Under the pieces are notes generated by a model. It did not search any database. It was not told the origin of the DNA and saw only the letters and a program-made list of their open reading frames with translations. The translations under genes and the position numbers were made by a program. Below are positions 13,305 through 20,963 of a DNA stretch of 26,553 bases, in pieces. The DNA lies in assembly GCA_046728115.1 (NCBI GenBank), contig JBKPDW010000451.1:1-26553 (forward strand), in the 5' to 3' direction. Origin of the DNA: CAVSWN01 sp046728115. GTDB lineage: Bacteria > Acidobacteriota > Vicinamibacteria > Vicinamibacterales > CAVVIG01. Numbering within the stretch: the first letter of the stretch is position 1; each line of letters opens with the position of its first letter.

Positions 13305-16009
13305 CAGTGATAGTGCTCTTCCTGGAGCACGCGCTCGGTCACGCTCTGGTAGTAGCGCAGCAACGAGTCGTTGAGGTTCAACACGTTGACGTAGGCGCGG
13401 AAGTTACGGGTCAGCTTCTGCGTGATCGAGGCGTCGAGCTGTTTGTTGGTGTCGTAGAAGCGATCCTGCGTGTTGTCGGCGCCCACGACGTCGATGTACG
13501 AACCGTGGAAGTTCACCGACACGCGCCCGACGAAACCGGCTTTCTCGTACGAGGCCGCCAGGTTCCCAACGTGTCGCGACTGCCCCGGCAACGTGCTGTC
13601 GCCGGAATGCTGCGGGAAGTGCGCCGTGGAATCGCTGAACGTGTAGTTGCCGTAGATGCCGATGCCGTCGAAGGGCGACGGCAGGAAGCGCAACTGATTC
13701 TGGAGCGCCACCTCAAAGCCCGCGACCGTCGCCGCGTCTCCATTGAGCGGTTGCGTCACCTGATATTGCGTTCCGTTGATCTGCTGTTGCAGGGTGAAGG
13801 TGTAGATGTAGTCCGTCAGCTTCTTGTAGAACACCCCGCCGGACACGACACCGACCGACTTGAAGTAATGCTCGAACAACCCGTCGAGGTTCCACGCTTT
13901 CGTCGGATGCAGGTCCGGATTCCCCACGACCACAATGAGTGCCGTGTCGTCCTGCGACCGGGTCGCCAGCACGTCGGAGTAGTTGGGTCGCGCAATCGTT
14001 CGCGTGACGGCGAACCGCACATTCGTGTTCGGCGTCGCGGCATACTTCACGTGGAATGCTGGCATCGGCACGCCGTAATTGGCCTTCGACTGAATGGGAT
14101 CGCTGCCCAACCATGCGCCGCCCGTTCCGAAGCGGATGTTGCGGCCGGTGAAGTCGTCGGTCGTGTATTCGTATCTGAGGCCAGGCAACAGAAACAGCTT
14201 CTGGCCGGCGTAGATCTCGGCCATCGCATACCCGGCGTAGGTCCGTTCCGTCCCGTCGAAGTTCTCCGCGTCGCGAGCATGATTGACCGCTCCGGTGAAC
14301 GGCGCCCTGCTCAGGATGCCCTCGACCGCGCTCTGGCTCGTGTAGGGTTCGAGGTTGTAGCGGCCGTCGAGATACGGCGGCAGATCGAAGCCGGTCTCGA
14401 TGAAATCGGTCAGCTTCAACGTCGAGGGCGTCGTGTACGTGACCTCGTTCCGGTTCCGTCCCTTCGCCTTGTCGCGCATTTTGAATCCGACCTTCAGAAG
14501 CGACGTGGCGCTGGTCGAGCTGCTCAGCGGCCGGCGCACGTTGACCATCCCAACGATATCGCGATCCATCGAGAAGTTCACCGCGCGCAGCTGCGAGTTG
14601 AAATTGTAGTTGCCGAGGACCTCGTTCTGTGGATTGGCCTGGATGTTGTCCGGATCGATGGAGGTCGCCGTGACGTTTGGCAGGAAGTTGATATTCGCAT
14701 GCCGGAAGACCGTCGTCATCGTCAGCGGATCGTTCTGGTCGGAGTAGGCGCCGAGCAGCTGATAATCGATGGTCGTCGACCCGTTCAGGATCTGCTGTCC
14801 GGTGAAGCTCAGCGAAGAGATCCGCTCGATGTGCGTGCGATCGCGCAGCTCGCGATCGATCCGTCGGTTCGCCACTGCGTAGCGCACGCGTTGCCGGTTT
14901 TCGTGATCGTCGATGAATCGATTGAACACACCGCGCACCGTGAAGGTCGCGTCATTGTTGGGTTTGACGTCGTAGGCGCCGGTGAAGCCGACGCGCTTGC
15001 GATGCACTTGGTACCAGCGTGGATTCAGCTCGTTCAACGTGAGCGTTGGTGTGTAGACGACCTCCATGTCCTGGTTGCCGCGCGTGGTCTCGGATCCGCT
15101 CCCGGAGACGATCAGCCCCATCTTTCCGCCATCGAAGCGGCGTCCTCCAGTGAAGCTGTAGTTGTTGTTTCTGTAGCTCGACAGCATCTCGTTGTACCCG
15201 CCGCCGACCGAACCGAACAGCCGCAGTTTCTCGGGCGCTTGCTTCATCACCAGGTTCACGCTGCCGCCAATCGAATCGCCGTCCATGTCGGGCGTCAGCG
15301 CCTTGGACACCTCGATCGACTGCAGGAGCTCGGATGGCACTACGTCGACCGCCACCTGGCGCAGCAACGGATCGGGCGACGGAATCCGCTGGCCGTCGAT
15401 CATCATCGCGTTCAGCCGCGGCTCGGTCCCGCGGATGTTCACGTACCGCCCTTCGCCCTGGTCTTTCGTAATCGACACGCCCGGAATCCGCTGCGTCGTC
15501 TCGGCGGCGTTGCGATCCGGGAACGAACCGATCTGATCCGCGGCCACGATGTTCGTGATGTTCGGGGCGGCCTTCTGCTGGTTCAGCGCGCGCTCCTGGG
15601 ATTCGAGGATCAAGGCTTCCGCGGTGACCGTGACGGCTTCCTCGAACGCGACCATCCGCATCTTGACCTCGAGCCGCTGCGTGGCGCCGGCGACCACCTT
15701 GGTTTCGATCACCTCGTCTTGGCGGCCCAGATACATGACGACGACGCTCCGGTCGCCGGCGGGAACACCGGCGATCAGAAACACGCCGTCGCGGTTGGTG
15801 GAGGCCTGAGCCGCGCTGCCGGTGACGAACACGGTCGCCCCCGGGAGTGGATTGCCGGTCGTCGCATCGACGACGCGGCCTTCGATGACACCGGCGCCAT
15901 CGGATGCCGGCTGGCCGGCGGCCGAGGCCGACGTTGCGCCCGTCGCCGTCGCGAACACCAAGGCCAGACGTGCGACAGGGCCGAGCACCAGACCGAACCT
16001 CGAACTCAT
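13271..16009 (-). CDS. TonB-dependent outer-membrane receptor with N-terminal carboxypeptidase-regulatory-like domain
   Basis: This encodes 912 residues. ATG 16009 is chosen over an upstream GTG because AGGAGG sits 7 bases before it. A signal peptide (to about ...SASAAG) is followed by a CarbopepD_reg-like beta-sandwich (GVIEGRVVDATTGNPLPGATVFVTG), a TonB-box-like EEAVTVTAE, and a plug with FPDRNAAETTQRIPGVSITKDQGEGRYVNIRGTEPRLNAMMIDGQ. The remainder is a beta-barrel ending in Phe. The style matches the Xanthomonas/Caulobacter (TIGR01782-like) receptor group. Being first in an operon with phytase and inositol uptake genes, it probably binds phytate, its partly dephosphorylated products or a metal complex. 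The ligand is inference only. Confidence 0.92.
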   Translation of the reverse strand: MSSRFGLVLGPVARLALVFATATGATSASAAGQPASDGAGVIEGRVVDATTGNPLPGATVFVTGSAAQASTNRDGVFLIAGVPAGDRSVVVMYLGRQDEVIETKVVAGATQRLEVKMRMVAFEEAVTVTAEALILESQERALNQQKAAPNITNIVAADQIGSFPDRNAAETTQRIPGVSITKDQGEGRYVNIRGTEPRLNAMMIDGQRIPSPDPLLRQVAVDVVPSELLQSIEVSKALTPDMDGDSIGGSVNLVMKQAPEKLRLFGSVGGGYNEMLSSYRNNNYSFTGGRRFDGGKMGLIVSGSGSETTRGNQDMEVVYTPTLTLNELNPRWYQVHRKRVGFTGAYDVKPNNDATFTVRGVFNRFIDDHENRQRVRYAVANRRIDRELRDRTHIERISSLSFTGQQILNGSTTIDYQLLGAYSDQNDPLTMTTVFRHANINFLPNVTATSIDPDNIQANPQNEVLGNYNFNSQLRAVNFSMDRDIVGMVNVRRPLSSSTSATSLLKVGFKMRDKAKGRNRNEVTYTTPSTLKLTDFIETGFDLPPYLDGRYNLEPYTSQSAVEGILSRAPFTGAVNHARDAENFDGTERTYAGYAMAEIYAGQKLFLLPGLRYEYTTDDFTGRNIRFGTGGAWLGSDPIQSKANYGVPMPAFHVKYAATPNTNVRFAVTRTIARPNYSDVLATRSQDDTALIVVVGNPDLHPTKAWNLDGLFEHYFKSVGVVSGGVFYKKLTDYIYTFTLQQQINGTQYQVTQPLNGDAATVAGFEVALQNQLRFLPSPFDGIGIYGNYTFSDSTAHFPQHSGDSTLPGQSRHVGNLAASYEKAGFVGRVSVNFHGSYIDVVGADNTQDRFYDTNKQLDASITQKLTRNFRAYVNVLNLNDSLLRYYQSVTERVLQEEHYHWWTEFGIKVEF

Positions 16010-16032
16010 CTCCGTTCCTCCTGGGTTCCGCA

Positions 16033-16078
16033 CACCTGGACGTCCAGCTAAGCGCTTCGCTGTAGGATGTGCCAGGTG
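16033..16078. repeat. Overlapping inverted repeats in the receptor leader
   Basis: A perfect 12-bp palindrome, CTGGACGTCCAG, lies at 16036-16047. Separately, CACCTGG (16033-16039) and CCAGGTG (16072-16078) are perfect 7-bp inverted arms flanking operator 1. The two pairings share bases, so in a leftward transcript they would be alternatives. This may be a second protein site, a leader structure, or chance. Confidence 0.4.
16046..16061. promoter_or_regulatory. LacI-family operator 1
   Basis: AGCTAAGCGCTTCGCT is a 16-bp inverted repeat with 14 of 16 positions symmetric and the central CG typical of LacI-family sites. It lies between the likely leftward promoter and the receptor start. Read on the - strand it matches operator 2 at 14 of 16 positions. 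Binding by the adjacent LacI-family protein is inferred. Confidence 0.7.
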
Positions 16079-16079
16079 A

Positions 16080-16109
16080 CTTTTACGATAATCTTACGCC
16101 TGAAGTCAA
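16080..16109 (-). promoter_or_regulatory. Candidate leftward promoter for the receptor-phytase-transport operon
   Basis: On the - strand TTGACT (16104-16109) is followed by an 18-bp spacer and TAAAAG (16080-16085). The -35 is good and the -10 weak. Transcription would start near 16073 and read through operator 1 before the receptor start at 16009. No other pair in the region looks better, but the exact -10 is uncertain. Confidence 0.4.
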
Positions 16110-16114
16110 GCCTC

Positions 16115-16130
16115 AGCGAAGCGGTTTGCT
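16115..16130. promoter_or_regulatory. LacI-family operator 2
   Basis: AGCGAAGCGGTTTGCT repeats operator 1 (14 of 16 identical to its reverse complement; 12 of 16 self-symmetric). Its right half overlaps the -35 of the candidate rightward promoter, an arrangement expected for repression. Centres of the two operators are 69 bp apart, so one tetramer or two dimers could control both arms. Confidence 0.65.
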
Positions 16131-16154
16131 GGAATGGCGCGCGGCTGTTACACT
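16126..16154 (+). promoter_or_regulatory. Candidate rightward promoter for lacI-iolCDE
   Basis: TTGCTG (16126-16131), a 17-bp spacer and TACACT (16149-16154) precede the ATG at 16168 by 13 bases. The leader would be about 7 bases, with no visible Shine-Dalgarno, so the first gene may be translated almost leaderless. The -35 overlaps operator 2. Confidence 0.5.
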
Positions 16155-16167
16155 GCCGCCACACCCG

Positions 16168-17217
16168 ATGGCCACCATCTACGATGTCGCGAAGGCTGCA
16201 CGTGTTTCGGTCGCGACGGTCTCGGCGGTCCTCAACAACTCCGCCTTCGTCTCCGAGGGCCTCAAGACGCGCGTACGGTCGGCCGTGGCGGCTCTCGGAT
16301 ACGAGCCCAACCTCCTGGCGCGGGGACTCGCCAAGCAGCGCACGCAGACCCTCGGCATGATCATCCCCGACATCGCGAATCCCTTCTTCCCCGAAGTGGT
16401 GCGTGGTGCTGAGGATGCCGCGCGCGCGGCCGGCTATTCGTTGCTCATCGCCAGCAGCGACAACGATCTGAAACAGGAGGAAGTCTATCTCCGGTTGTTC
16501 CTGGCGAAACGCGTCGACGGCGTGTTGCTCACCAAGGCTCCAGGCCCGTTGCCCAGACCGCTTGCAAAGGCTTTTGCATCCGCGCAGGTTCCCATCGTCC
16601 TGCTGGCCCGCAGCGTGCCGGGATTGAGGGCCGATGTCGTCGAGATGGACGATCGCGCTGCGGCCTATGATGGCGTCACCCATCTTCTGAGGCTGGGCTA
16701 CCGGCGCATCGGGCTGATCGGCGGCCTGAAGGGCGTAAGCACAACCCGGCGGCGGCTCGACGGGTACCGTGCCGCGCTGCGCGACTGGAATGTACGCGTC
16801 GATCCCGCGCTCGTCGTCGACGGCGACTTTCGCATCGAAACCGGGCATCGTGCAGGCCTCGCACTCCTGAAACGGCGGCCGGACGCCGCGTTCGTCGCCA
16901 ACTATCTGATGAGCGTCGGGTTCATGGAAGCGCTCAAACAGTACGGGCTTCGGTGCCCCGAGGACGTCGCCATCGTCACGTGCGACGATCACCCGTGGCT
17001 CGATGTCTTCTCGCCTGGGCTGACGACGATCGATCTGCCCAAACGGGATCTGGGCGATGCCGCGGCCCGCGTACTGCTCGAACGGCTGGCCAAGCCAAGC
17101 CGCAATCGGCAGACGATTCGCCTGCCGAGCTCGATGCGGGTCCGCGAGTCGTGCGGCTGCGCCTTGAGGGGCAAGGCGGTCGTTGCTCAACCGAAAACCC
17201 GCCGGGCTGCGCGATGA
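16168..17217 (+). CDS. LacI-family transcriptional regulator of the phytate/inositol locus
   Basis: This encodes 349 residues from ATG 16168; a longer open frame exists, but this ATG gives the canonical LacI N-terminus. The HTH is MATIYDVAKAARVSVATVSAVLNN, followed by the hinge region RVRSAVAALGYEPNLLARGLAKQRTQTLGMIIPDIANPFF. Residues about 60-330 form the periplasmic-binding-protein-like effector domain (Peripla_BP_3 type: LAKRVDGVLL, HLLRLGYRRIGLIGG, RLDGYRAAL, PGLTTIDLPKRDLG). It stands between the two operon arms, next to two LacI-type operators, so it most likely represses both until an inositol-related ligand binds. It overlaps iolC by 4 bases (ATGA), so it would be co-induced with the genes it controls. 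Confidence 0.92.
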   Translation: MATIYDVAKAARVSVATVSAVLNNSAFVSEGLKTRVRSAVAALGYEPNLLARGLAKQRTQTLGMIIPDIANPFFPEVVRGAEDAARAAGYSLLIASSDNDLKQEEVYLRLFLAKRVDGVLLTKAPGPLPRPLAKAFASAQVPIVLLARSVPGLRADVVEMDDRAAAYDGVTHLLRLGYRRIGLIGGLKGVSTTRRRLDGYRAALRDWNVRVDPALVVDGDFRIETGHRAGLALLKRRPDAAFVANYLMSVGFMEALKQYGLRCPEDVAIVTCDDHPWLDVFSPGLTTIDLPKRDLGDAAARVLLERLAKPSRNRQTIRLPSSMRVRESCGCALRGKAVVAQPKTRRAAR

Positions 17218-18197
17218 TGACGGAATACCAGTTCGACGTGCTCGCCGTCGGCCGGAGCAGCATCGATCTCTACGCGCACGAGATCGGCTGCCCGATGGCT
17301 GATGTACGCAGCTTTGATGCATACGTCGGCGGATGTCCGACCAACGTCAGCGTCGGCACGCGTCGGCTTGGGCTGCGATCGGCGCTGCTGACGGCCGTCG
17401 GCGACGATCAGGTCGGCGAGTTCATCACCGCCTTCCTCGATCGAGAGGGCGTCGAAACGCGATTCATCCCGCACAAGCCCGGCCGGCGCACGAGTGCGGT
17501 CATCCTGACAATCCAGCCGCCGGATCGTTTTCCGCTCACCTTCTACCGCGACAACTGCGCCGATCGCGCTCTGACGATCGAGGACGTCGAGCGGTCCCCT
17601 GTCGATCGGAGTCGTCTCGTGTTCGTCACGGGGACCGGTCTCAGTCACGAGCCGGCCCGGGCCGCGACACTGGCGGCGGCCCAACGCGCGCGGCAGGCGG
17701 GAGCGCCGGTGGTCGCCGACATCGACTACCGCCCGGATCAGTGGCCGGACGCCAACTCATTCGCGTCGCACATTCGGGCGCTGCTGGCGACTGCGACGAT
17801 CGCCGTCGGCACCGAAGAAGAAGTCGCGGCCGCCTCCGGCGCGCCGGATGCCGCGAGCGGTGCCGCCGCTCTCCTGGCGTGCGGGCCAGAGGCGGTGGTG
17901 ATCAAGCGGGGCTCGCGCGGCGCCACGTTGTTTCAACCGAGTAGCGCACCAATCGACGTGCCTTCGTTCCATGTAGACGTGCTCAACGTGCTGGGCGCCG
18001 GCGACGCCTTCGCCAGTGGTTTCATCGCGGCTTATCTCGACGGCCGCTCGCTCGAGCGCGCGGTTCGGGCGGGGAACGCCTGCGGGGCGATCATCGTCAC
18101 CCGCCACGGCTGCGCCAACTTCATGCCGACGCGCGATGAGCTGCAGGCGTTCGTGGCGGCGCGAGGAGGATGGGCGTGGGCGCCACGACACGGCTGA
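17214..18197 (+). CDS. iolC: 5-dehydro-2-deoxygluconokinase, kinase-only form
   Basis: This encodes 327 residues from ATG 17214, overlapping the regulator stop. IolC phosphorylates 2-deoxy-5-keto-D-gluconate at C6. It is a PfkB enzyme with IolC marks: SSIDLYAHEIG (15-25), FDAYVGGCPTNVSVGTRRLGLRSALLTAVGDD, PPDRFPLTFYRDNCADRAL (102-120), and NVLGAGDAFASGF (258-270) with catalytic Asp264. The length equals the Bacillus-type single-domain IolC. Many proteobacterial IolC proteins carry a C-terminal DUF2090 domain; here that domain is encoded by its own gene at the end of this arm. Confidence 0.93.
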   Translation: MMTEYQFDVLAVGRSSIDLYAHEIGCPMADVRSFDAYVGGCPTNVSVGTRRLGLRSALLTAVGDDQVGEFITAFLDREGVETRFIPHKPGRRTSAVILTIQPPDRFPLTFYRDNCADRALTIEDVERSPVDRSRLVFVTGTGLSHEPARAATLAAAQRARQAGAPVVADIDYRPDQWPDANSFASHIRALLATATIAVGTEEEVAAASGAPDAASGAAALLACGPEAVVIKRGSRGATLFQPSSAPIDVPSFHVDVLNVLGAGDAFASGFIAAYLDGRSLERAVRAGNACGAIIVTRHGCANFMPTRDELQAFVAARGGWAWAPRHG

Positions 18198-20056
18198 CGA
18201 CCGCGCAGGCGATCGTCCGTTTCCTCGCCGCCCAGCGGACCAGCCGCGACGGCATCGAGCAGCCGTTCATCGGCGGCGTGTTCGGCATTTTCGGACACGG
18301 CAACATCGCCGGTATCGGCGAGGCGCTGCACAGCCATCGCGCGACGCTGCGGTATTACCTTGCGCGGAACGAACAGGCCATGGTGCACACGGCCGCCGCG
18401 TATGCGCGGATGCACAACCGGCTGCGGACGCTGGCCTGCACGTCGTCGGTCGGCCCGGGCGCTACCAACATGATCACCGGTGCAGCGGGCGCGACGATCA
18501 ATCGCGTCCCGGTGCTGCTCCTGCCTGGTGACATCTTCGCCACCCGGCGTCCCGCGCCGGTCCTGCAGCAGCTCGAGTCGAGCCAGTCGCAGGACGTGTC
18601 GGTCAACGACTGCTTCAAGCCCGTGTCGCGCTACTGGGATCGCATCAATCGCCCCGAACAGATCGTGACCGCGCTGCCCGAAGCGATGCGCGTGCTGACC
18701 TCGCCCGCCGAAACCGGGGCAGTGACGCTGGCGCTCCCGCAGGACGTGCAGGCCGAAGCCTTCGACTTCCCGTCTGCGTTGTTCGAGCCGCGCGTATGGA
18801 TCGTCCCTCGGCCCAGGCCCGACCGTGTGCTGATCCAGCAGGCTGCCGGCCTGGTTCGCGCCAGCCGACAACCCGTGATCATCGCGGGCGGCGGCGTGAT
18901 CTACAGCGACGCCACCGAGGCGCTGACGAGGTTCGTCGATGCCACGGGCATCGCGGTCGGTGAAACGCAAGCCGGCAAGGGCGCGCTGCCCCACCCGCAC
19001 CCGCTGTCGCTCGGCGGTGTCGGCGCAACCGGCACGCGGGCCGCGAACGCGCTCGCGCGCCATGCGGACGTTGCGATCGTTATCGGGTCCCGGCTCAGCG
19101 ATTTCACGACGGCGTCGAAGACCGCGTTTCAGCATCCCGACGTTCGCTTCGTCGCGATCAATCTCGCCGAGATGGACGCCGGCAAACACGCGGCGCTGCC
19201 GCTTGTCGGAGACGCGCGCACCGTGCTCGAGGAGCTGACGACCTGTCTGGCAGGCTATCGCGTGAGCGCACGCTACGCCGAGACGGTTGCCGCGTCGATC
19301 GCCGACTGGCACGCCACGGTCGACGGGATCTGCGCGGAGACGCCACTCGCCGCTGCCGGTGCCGGGCTGACGCAGGCGCAGGTGATCGGGGTGCTGCAGG
19401 ACGTGCTGGCGCCGCGCGATGTGATCGTCTGCGCCGCAGGCAGCCTCCCGGGCGATCTCCACAAGCTGTGGCGCGCCCGCGATCCCAAGGGCTATCACCT
19501 CGAGTACGGCTACTCCTGCATGGGCTACGAGATCGCGGGCGGTCTCGGCGTGAAGCTCGCAGAACCGGACCGTGGCGTGTTCGTGCTCGTCGGCGACGGC
19601 TCCTATTTGATGATGGCCCAGGAAATTGTCACCGCGATTCAGGAAGGCGTGGCGTTCACTATCGTCCTCTTCGACAACCAGGGTTTCGCCAGCATCGGCG
19701 GGTTGTCCGAATCCGTAGGCGGTGGCGGATTCGGAACGCGGTATCGCTATCGCAACGCGGCGACCGGCGATCTGGACGGCGGGATGCTGCCGGTGGATCT
19801 CGCCGCTAATGCGGCATCGCTCGGCGCGCGTGTGTACCGGGCAGACACGATTGCCAGCCTCCGCCGTGCGCTCGCCGAGGCCCGTGCCGATTCAGTCGTG
19901 TCGGTCGTCGTCGTGCCGGTCGATCGGGAGGCGCGCGTCGGCGCCTTCGAATCGTGGTGGGACGTGCCGGTGGCAGAAGTGTCGTCCGAGCCGGGGGTTC
20001 GGCGCGCGCGGGCCGAGTACGAGGCTGCCCGGCGCAAGGAGCGCGATTTTCTGTGA
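18170..20056 (+). CDS. iolD: 3D-(3,5/4)-trihydroxycyclohexane-1,2-dione hydrolase (TPP-dependent)
   Basis: This encodes 628 residues from ATG 18170. The GTG at 18176 is an equally likely start, because AGGAGG (18164-18169) sits 6 bases before the GTG but directly touches the ATG. IolD opens the trihydroxycyclohexanedione ring to 5-deoxy-glucuronate. It is a three-domain TPP enzyme: N-terminal Pyr domain with NEQAMVHTAAAYAR and the TPP-activating Glu68, central domain with PVIIAGGGVIYSDA, and C-terminal PP domain with VGDGSYLMMAQEIVTAIQEGVAFTIVLFDN near residues 475-503. RLTTAQAIVRFLAAQ at the start is typical of IolD. It overlaps iolC by 28 bases and iolE by 1 base. Confidence 0.93.
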   Translation: MGVGATTRLTTAQAIVRFLAAQRTSRDGIEQPFIGGVFGIFGHGNIAGIGEALHSHRATLRYYLARNEQAMVHTAAAYARMHNRLRTLACTSSVGPGATNMITGAAGATINRVPVLLLPGDIFATRRPAPVLQQLESSQSQDVSVNDCFKPVSRYWDRINRPEQIVTALPEAMRVLTSPAETGAVTLALPQDVQAEAFDFPSALFEPRVWIVPRPRPDRVLIQQAAGLVRASRQPVIIAGGGVIYSDATEALTRFVDATGIAVGETQAGKGALPHPHPLSLGGVGATGTRAANALARHADVAIVIGSRLSDFTTASKTAFQHPDVRFVAINLAEMDAGKHAALPLVGDARTVLEELTTCLAGYRVSARYAETVAASIADWHATVDGICAETPLAAAGAGLTQAQVIGVLQDVLAPRDVIVCAAGSLPGDLHKLWRARDPKGYHLEYGYSCMGYEIAGGLGVKLAEPDRGVFVLVGDGSYLMMAQEIVTAIQEGVAFTIVLFDNQGFASIGGLSESVGGGGFGTRYRYRNAATGDLDGGMLPVDLAANAASLGARVYRADTIASLRRALAEARADSVVSVVVVPVDREARVGAFESWWDVPVAEVSSEPGVRRARAEYEAARRKERDFL

Positions 20057-20949
20057 TGCGTGTCGCCAACGCGCCCTGTTCCTGGGGCGTCCTGGAATTC
20101 GACGGCACTACGGCTCGGACATCGGCGCATCAGATGCTCGGCGAGATGGCGGCGACCGGATACATCGGAACCGAGCTCGGCGAGTGGGGCTTTCTCCCAA
20201 CCGATCCCGCAGAACTGTCGGCCGCGCTCGACGAGCACGCCCTCGCGCTCGTTGGGGCGTTCGTGCCGGTCAGGCTCGCGGACGGCACAGCGGCCGAGGC
20301 GGCCGTCGCGCGAGCCGTGCGGATCGCCCGGTTGCTCGCCAGCGTTGCGGGATCCGAACCGTTGGTCGTGCTGTCCGACGACAACGCCACCGATCCTCGT
20401 CGCACCGAGCGGGCGGGGCGCATTCAGCGTTCCGATGCGTTGGCGGCGGATCAATGGGACGCGTTCGCGTCCCGAGCCTCGCGAATCGCCCACTCGGTTC
20501 GCGAAGCAACCGGCCTGCGCACAGTGTTCCACCACCACTGCGCGGGTTACGTCGAGACCGTGCACGAACTCGCGGAGCTGATGTCGCGGACGGAGCCAGG
20601 ACTGCTTGGGTTGTGTCTCGACACCGGACACCTAACGTACGGCGGCGGCGATCCAGTGACGACGCTGCGCACATATCGCGAGCGCGTGTGGCACGTGCAC
20701 GTCAAGGACTGCAACCCCGCGGTCGCCGGTCGGGCGCGCGCTGACAACTGGGACTATCACCAGGCGCTGCGCCGTGGCATCTTCTGCGAGCTCGGATGCG
20801 GAGGCGTGGATCTTGCCGCATTCGTTGAGGAGCTGCGCCAGCAACGTTACTCCGGGTGGATCGTCGTGGAACAGGACATGGTGGCAGGCGGATCGCCCGC
20901 TCAAAGCGCCGCCCGGAATCGCGCCTACTTGCGGAGTCTGGGAGTCTGA
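20056..20949 (+). CDS. iolE: Inosose dehydratase (2-keto-myo-inositol dehydratase)
   Basis: This encodes 297 residues. The ATG at 20056 shares one base with the iolD stop (TGATG). IolE removes water from 2-keto-myo-inositol to give 3D-(3,5/4)-trihydroxycyclohexane-1,2-dione. It is an AP-endonuclease-2-like TIM barrel: NAPCSWGVLEF at the start, GYIGTELGEWGFLP with a metal-type Glu near residue 40, VFHHHCAGYVET, CLDTGHLTYGGGDP, WHVHVKDCNP, and IVVEQD near the end. These are the strand ends that hold the divalent metal in this fold. Length is normal. Sugar-phosphate isomerase relatives share the fold, but the motif set and neighbours favour IolE. Confidence 0.93.
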   Translation: MRVANAPCSWGVLEFDGTTARTSAHQMLGEMAATGYIGTELGEWGFLPTDPAELSAALDEHALALVGAFVPVRLADGTAAEAAVARAVRIARLLASVAGSEPLVVLSDDNATDPRRTERAGRIQRSDALAADQWDAFASRASRIAHSVREATGLRTVFHHHCAGYVETVHELAELMSRTEPGLLGLCLDTGHLTYGGGDPVTTLRTYRERVWHVHVKDCNPAVAGRARADNWDYHQALRRGIFCELGCGGVDLAAFVEELRQQRYSGWIVVEQDMVAGGSPAQSAARNRAYLRSLGV

Positions 20950-20963
20950 TCGGGGTGACCTCG

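Noticed and set aside
13184..16051. A 955-codon open frame on the + strand opposite the TonB receptor gene
   Set aside because: Its translation is rich in Arg, His, Asp and Val with no domain, signal or repeat pattern. Such long antisense frames are expected in GC-rich DNA. The - strand protein has a clear signal peptide, plug and barrel.
16069..16167. A 33-residue N-terminal extension of the LacI regulator
   Set aside because: It would read through operator 2 and the promoter. LacI proteins begin at the MATIYDVAKAA-type helix, found at 16168.
16953..17213. An 87-codon upstream extension of iolC within lacI
   Set aside because: The extension is an Arg-rich shadow of the regulator. The ATG at 17214 in an ATGA overlap starts the normal IolC N-terminus.
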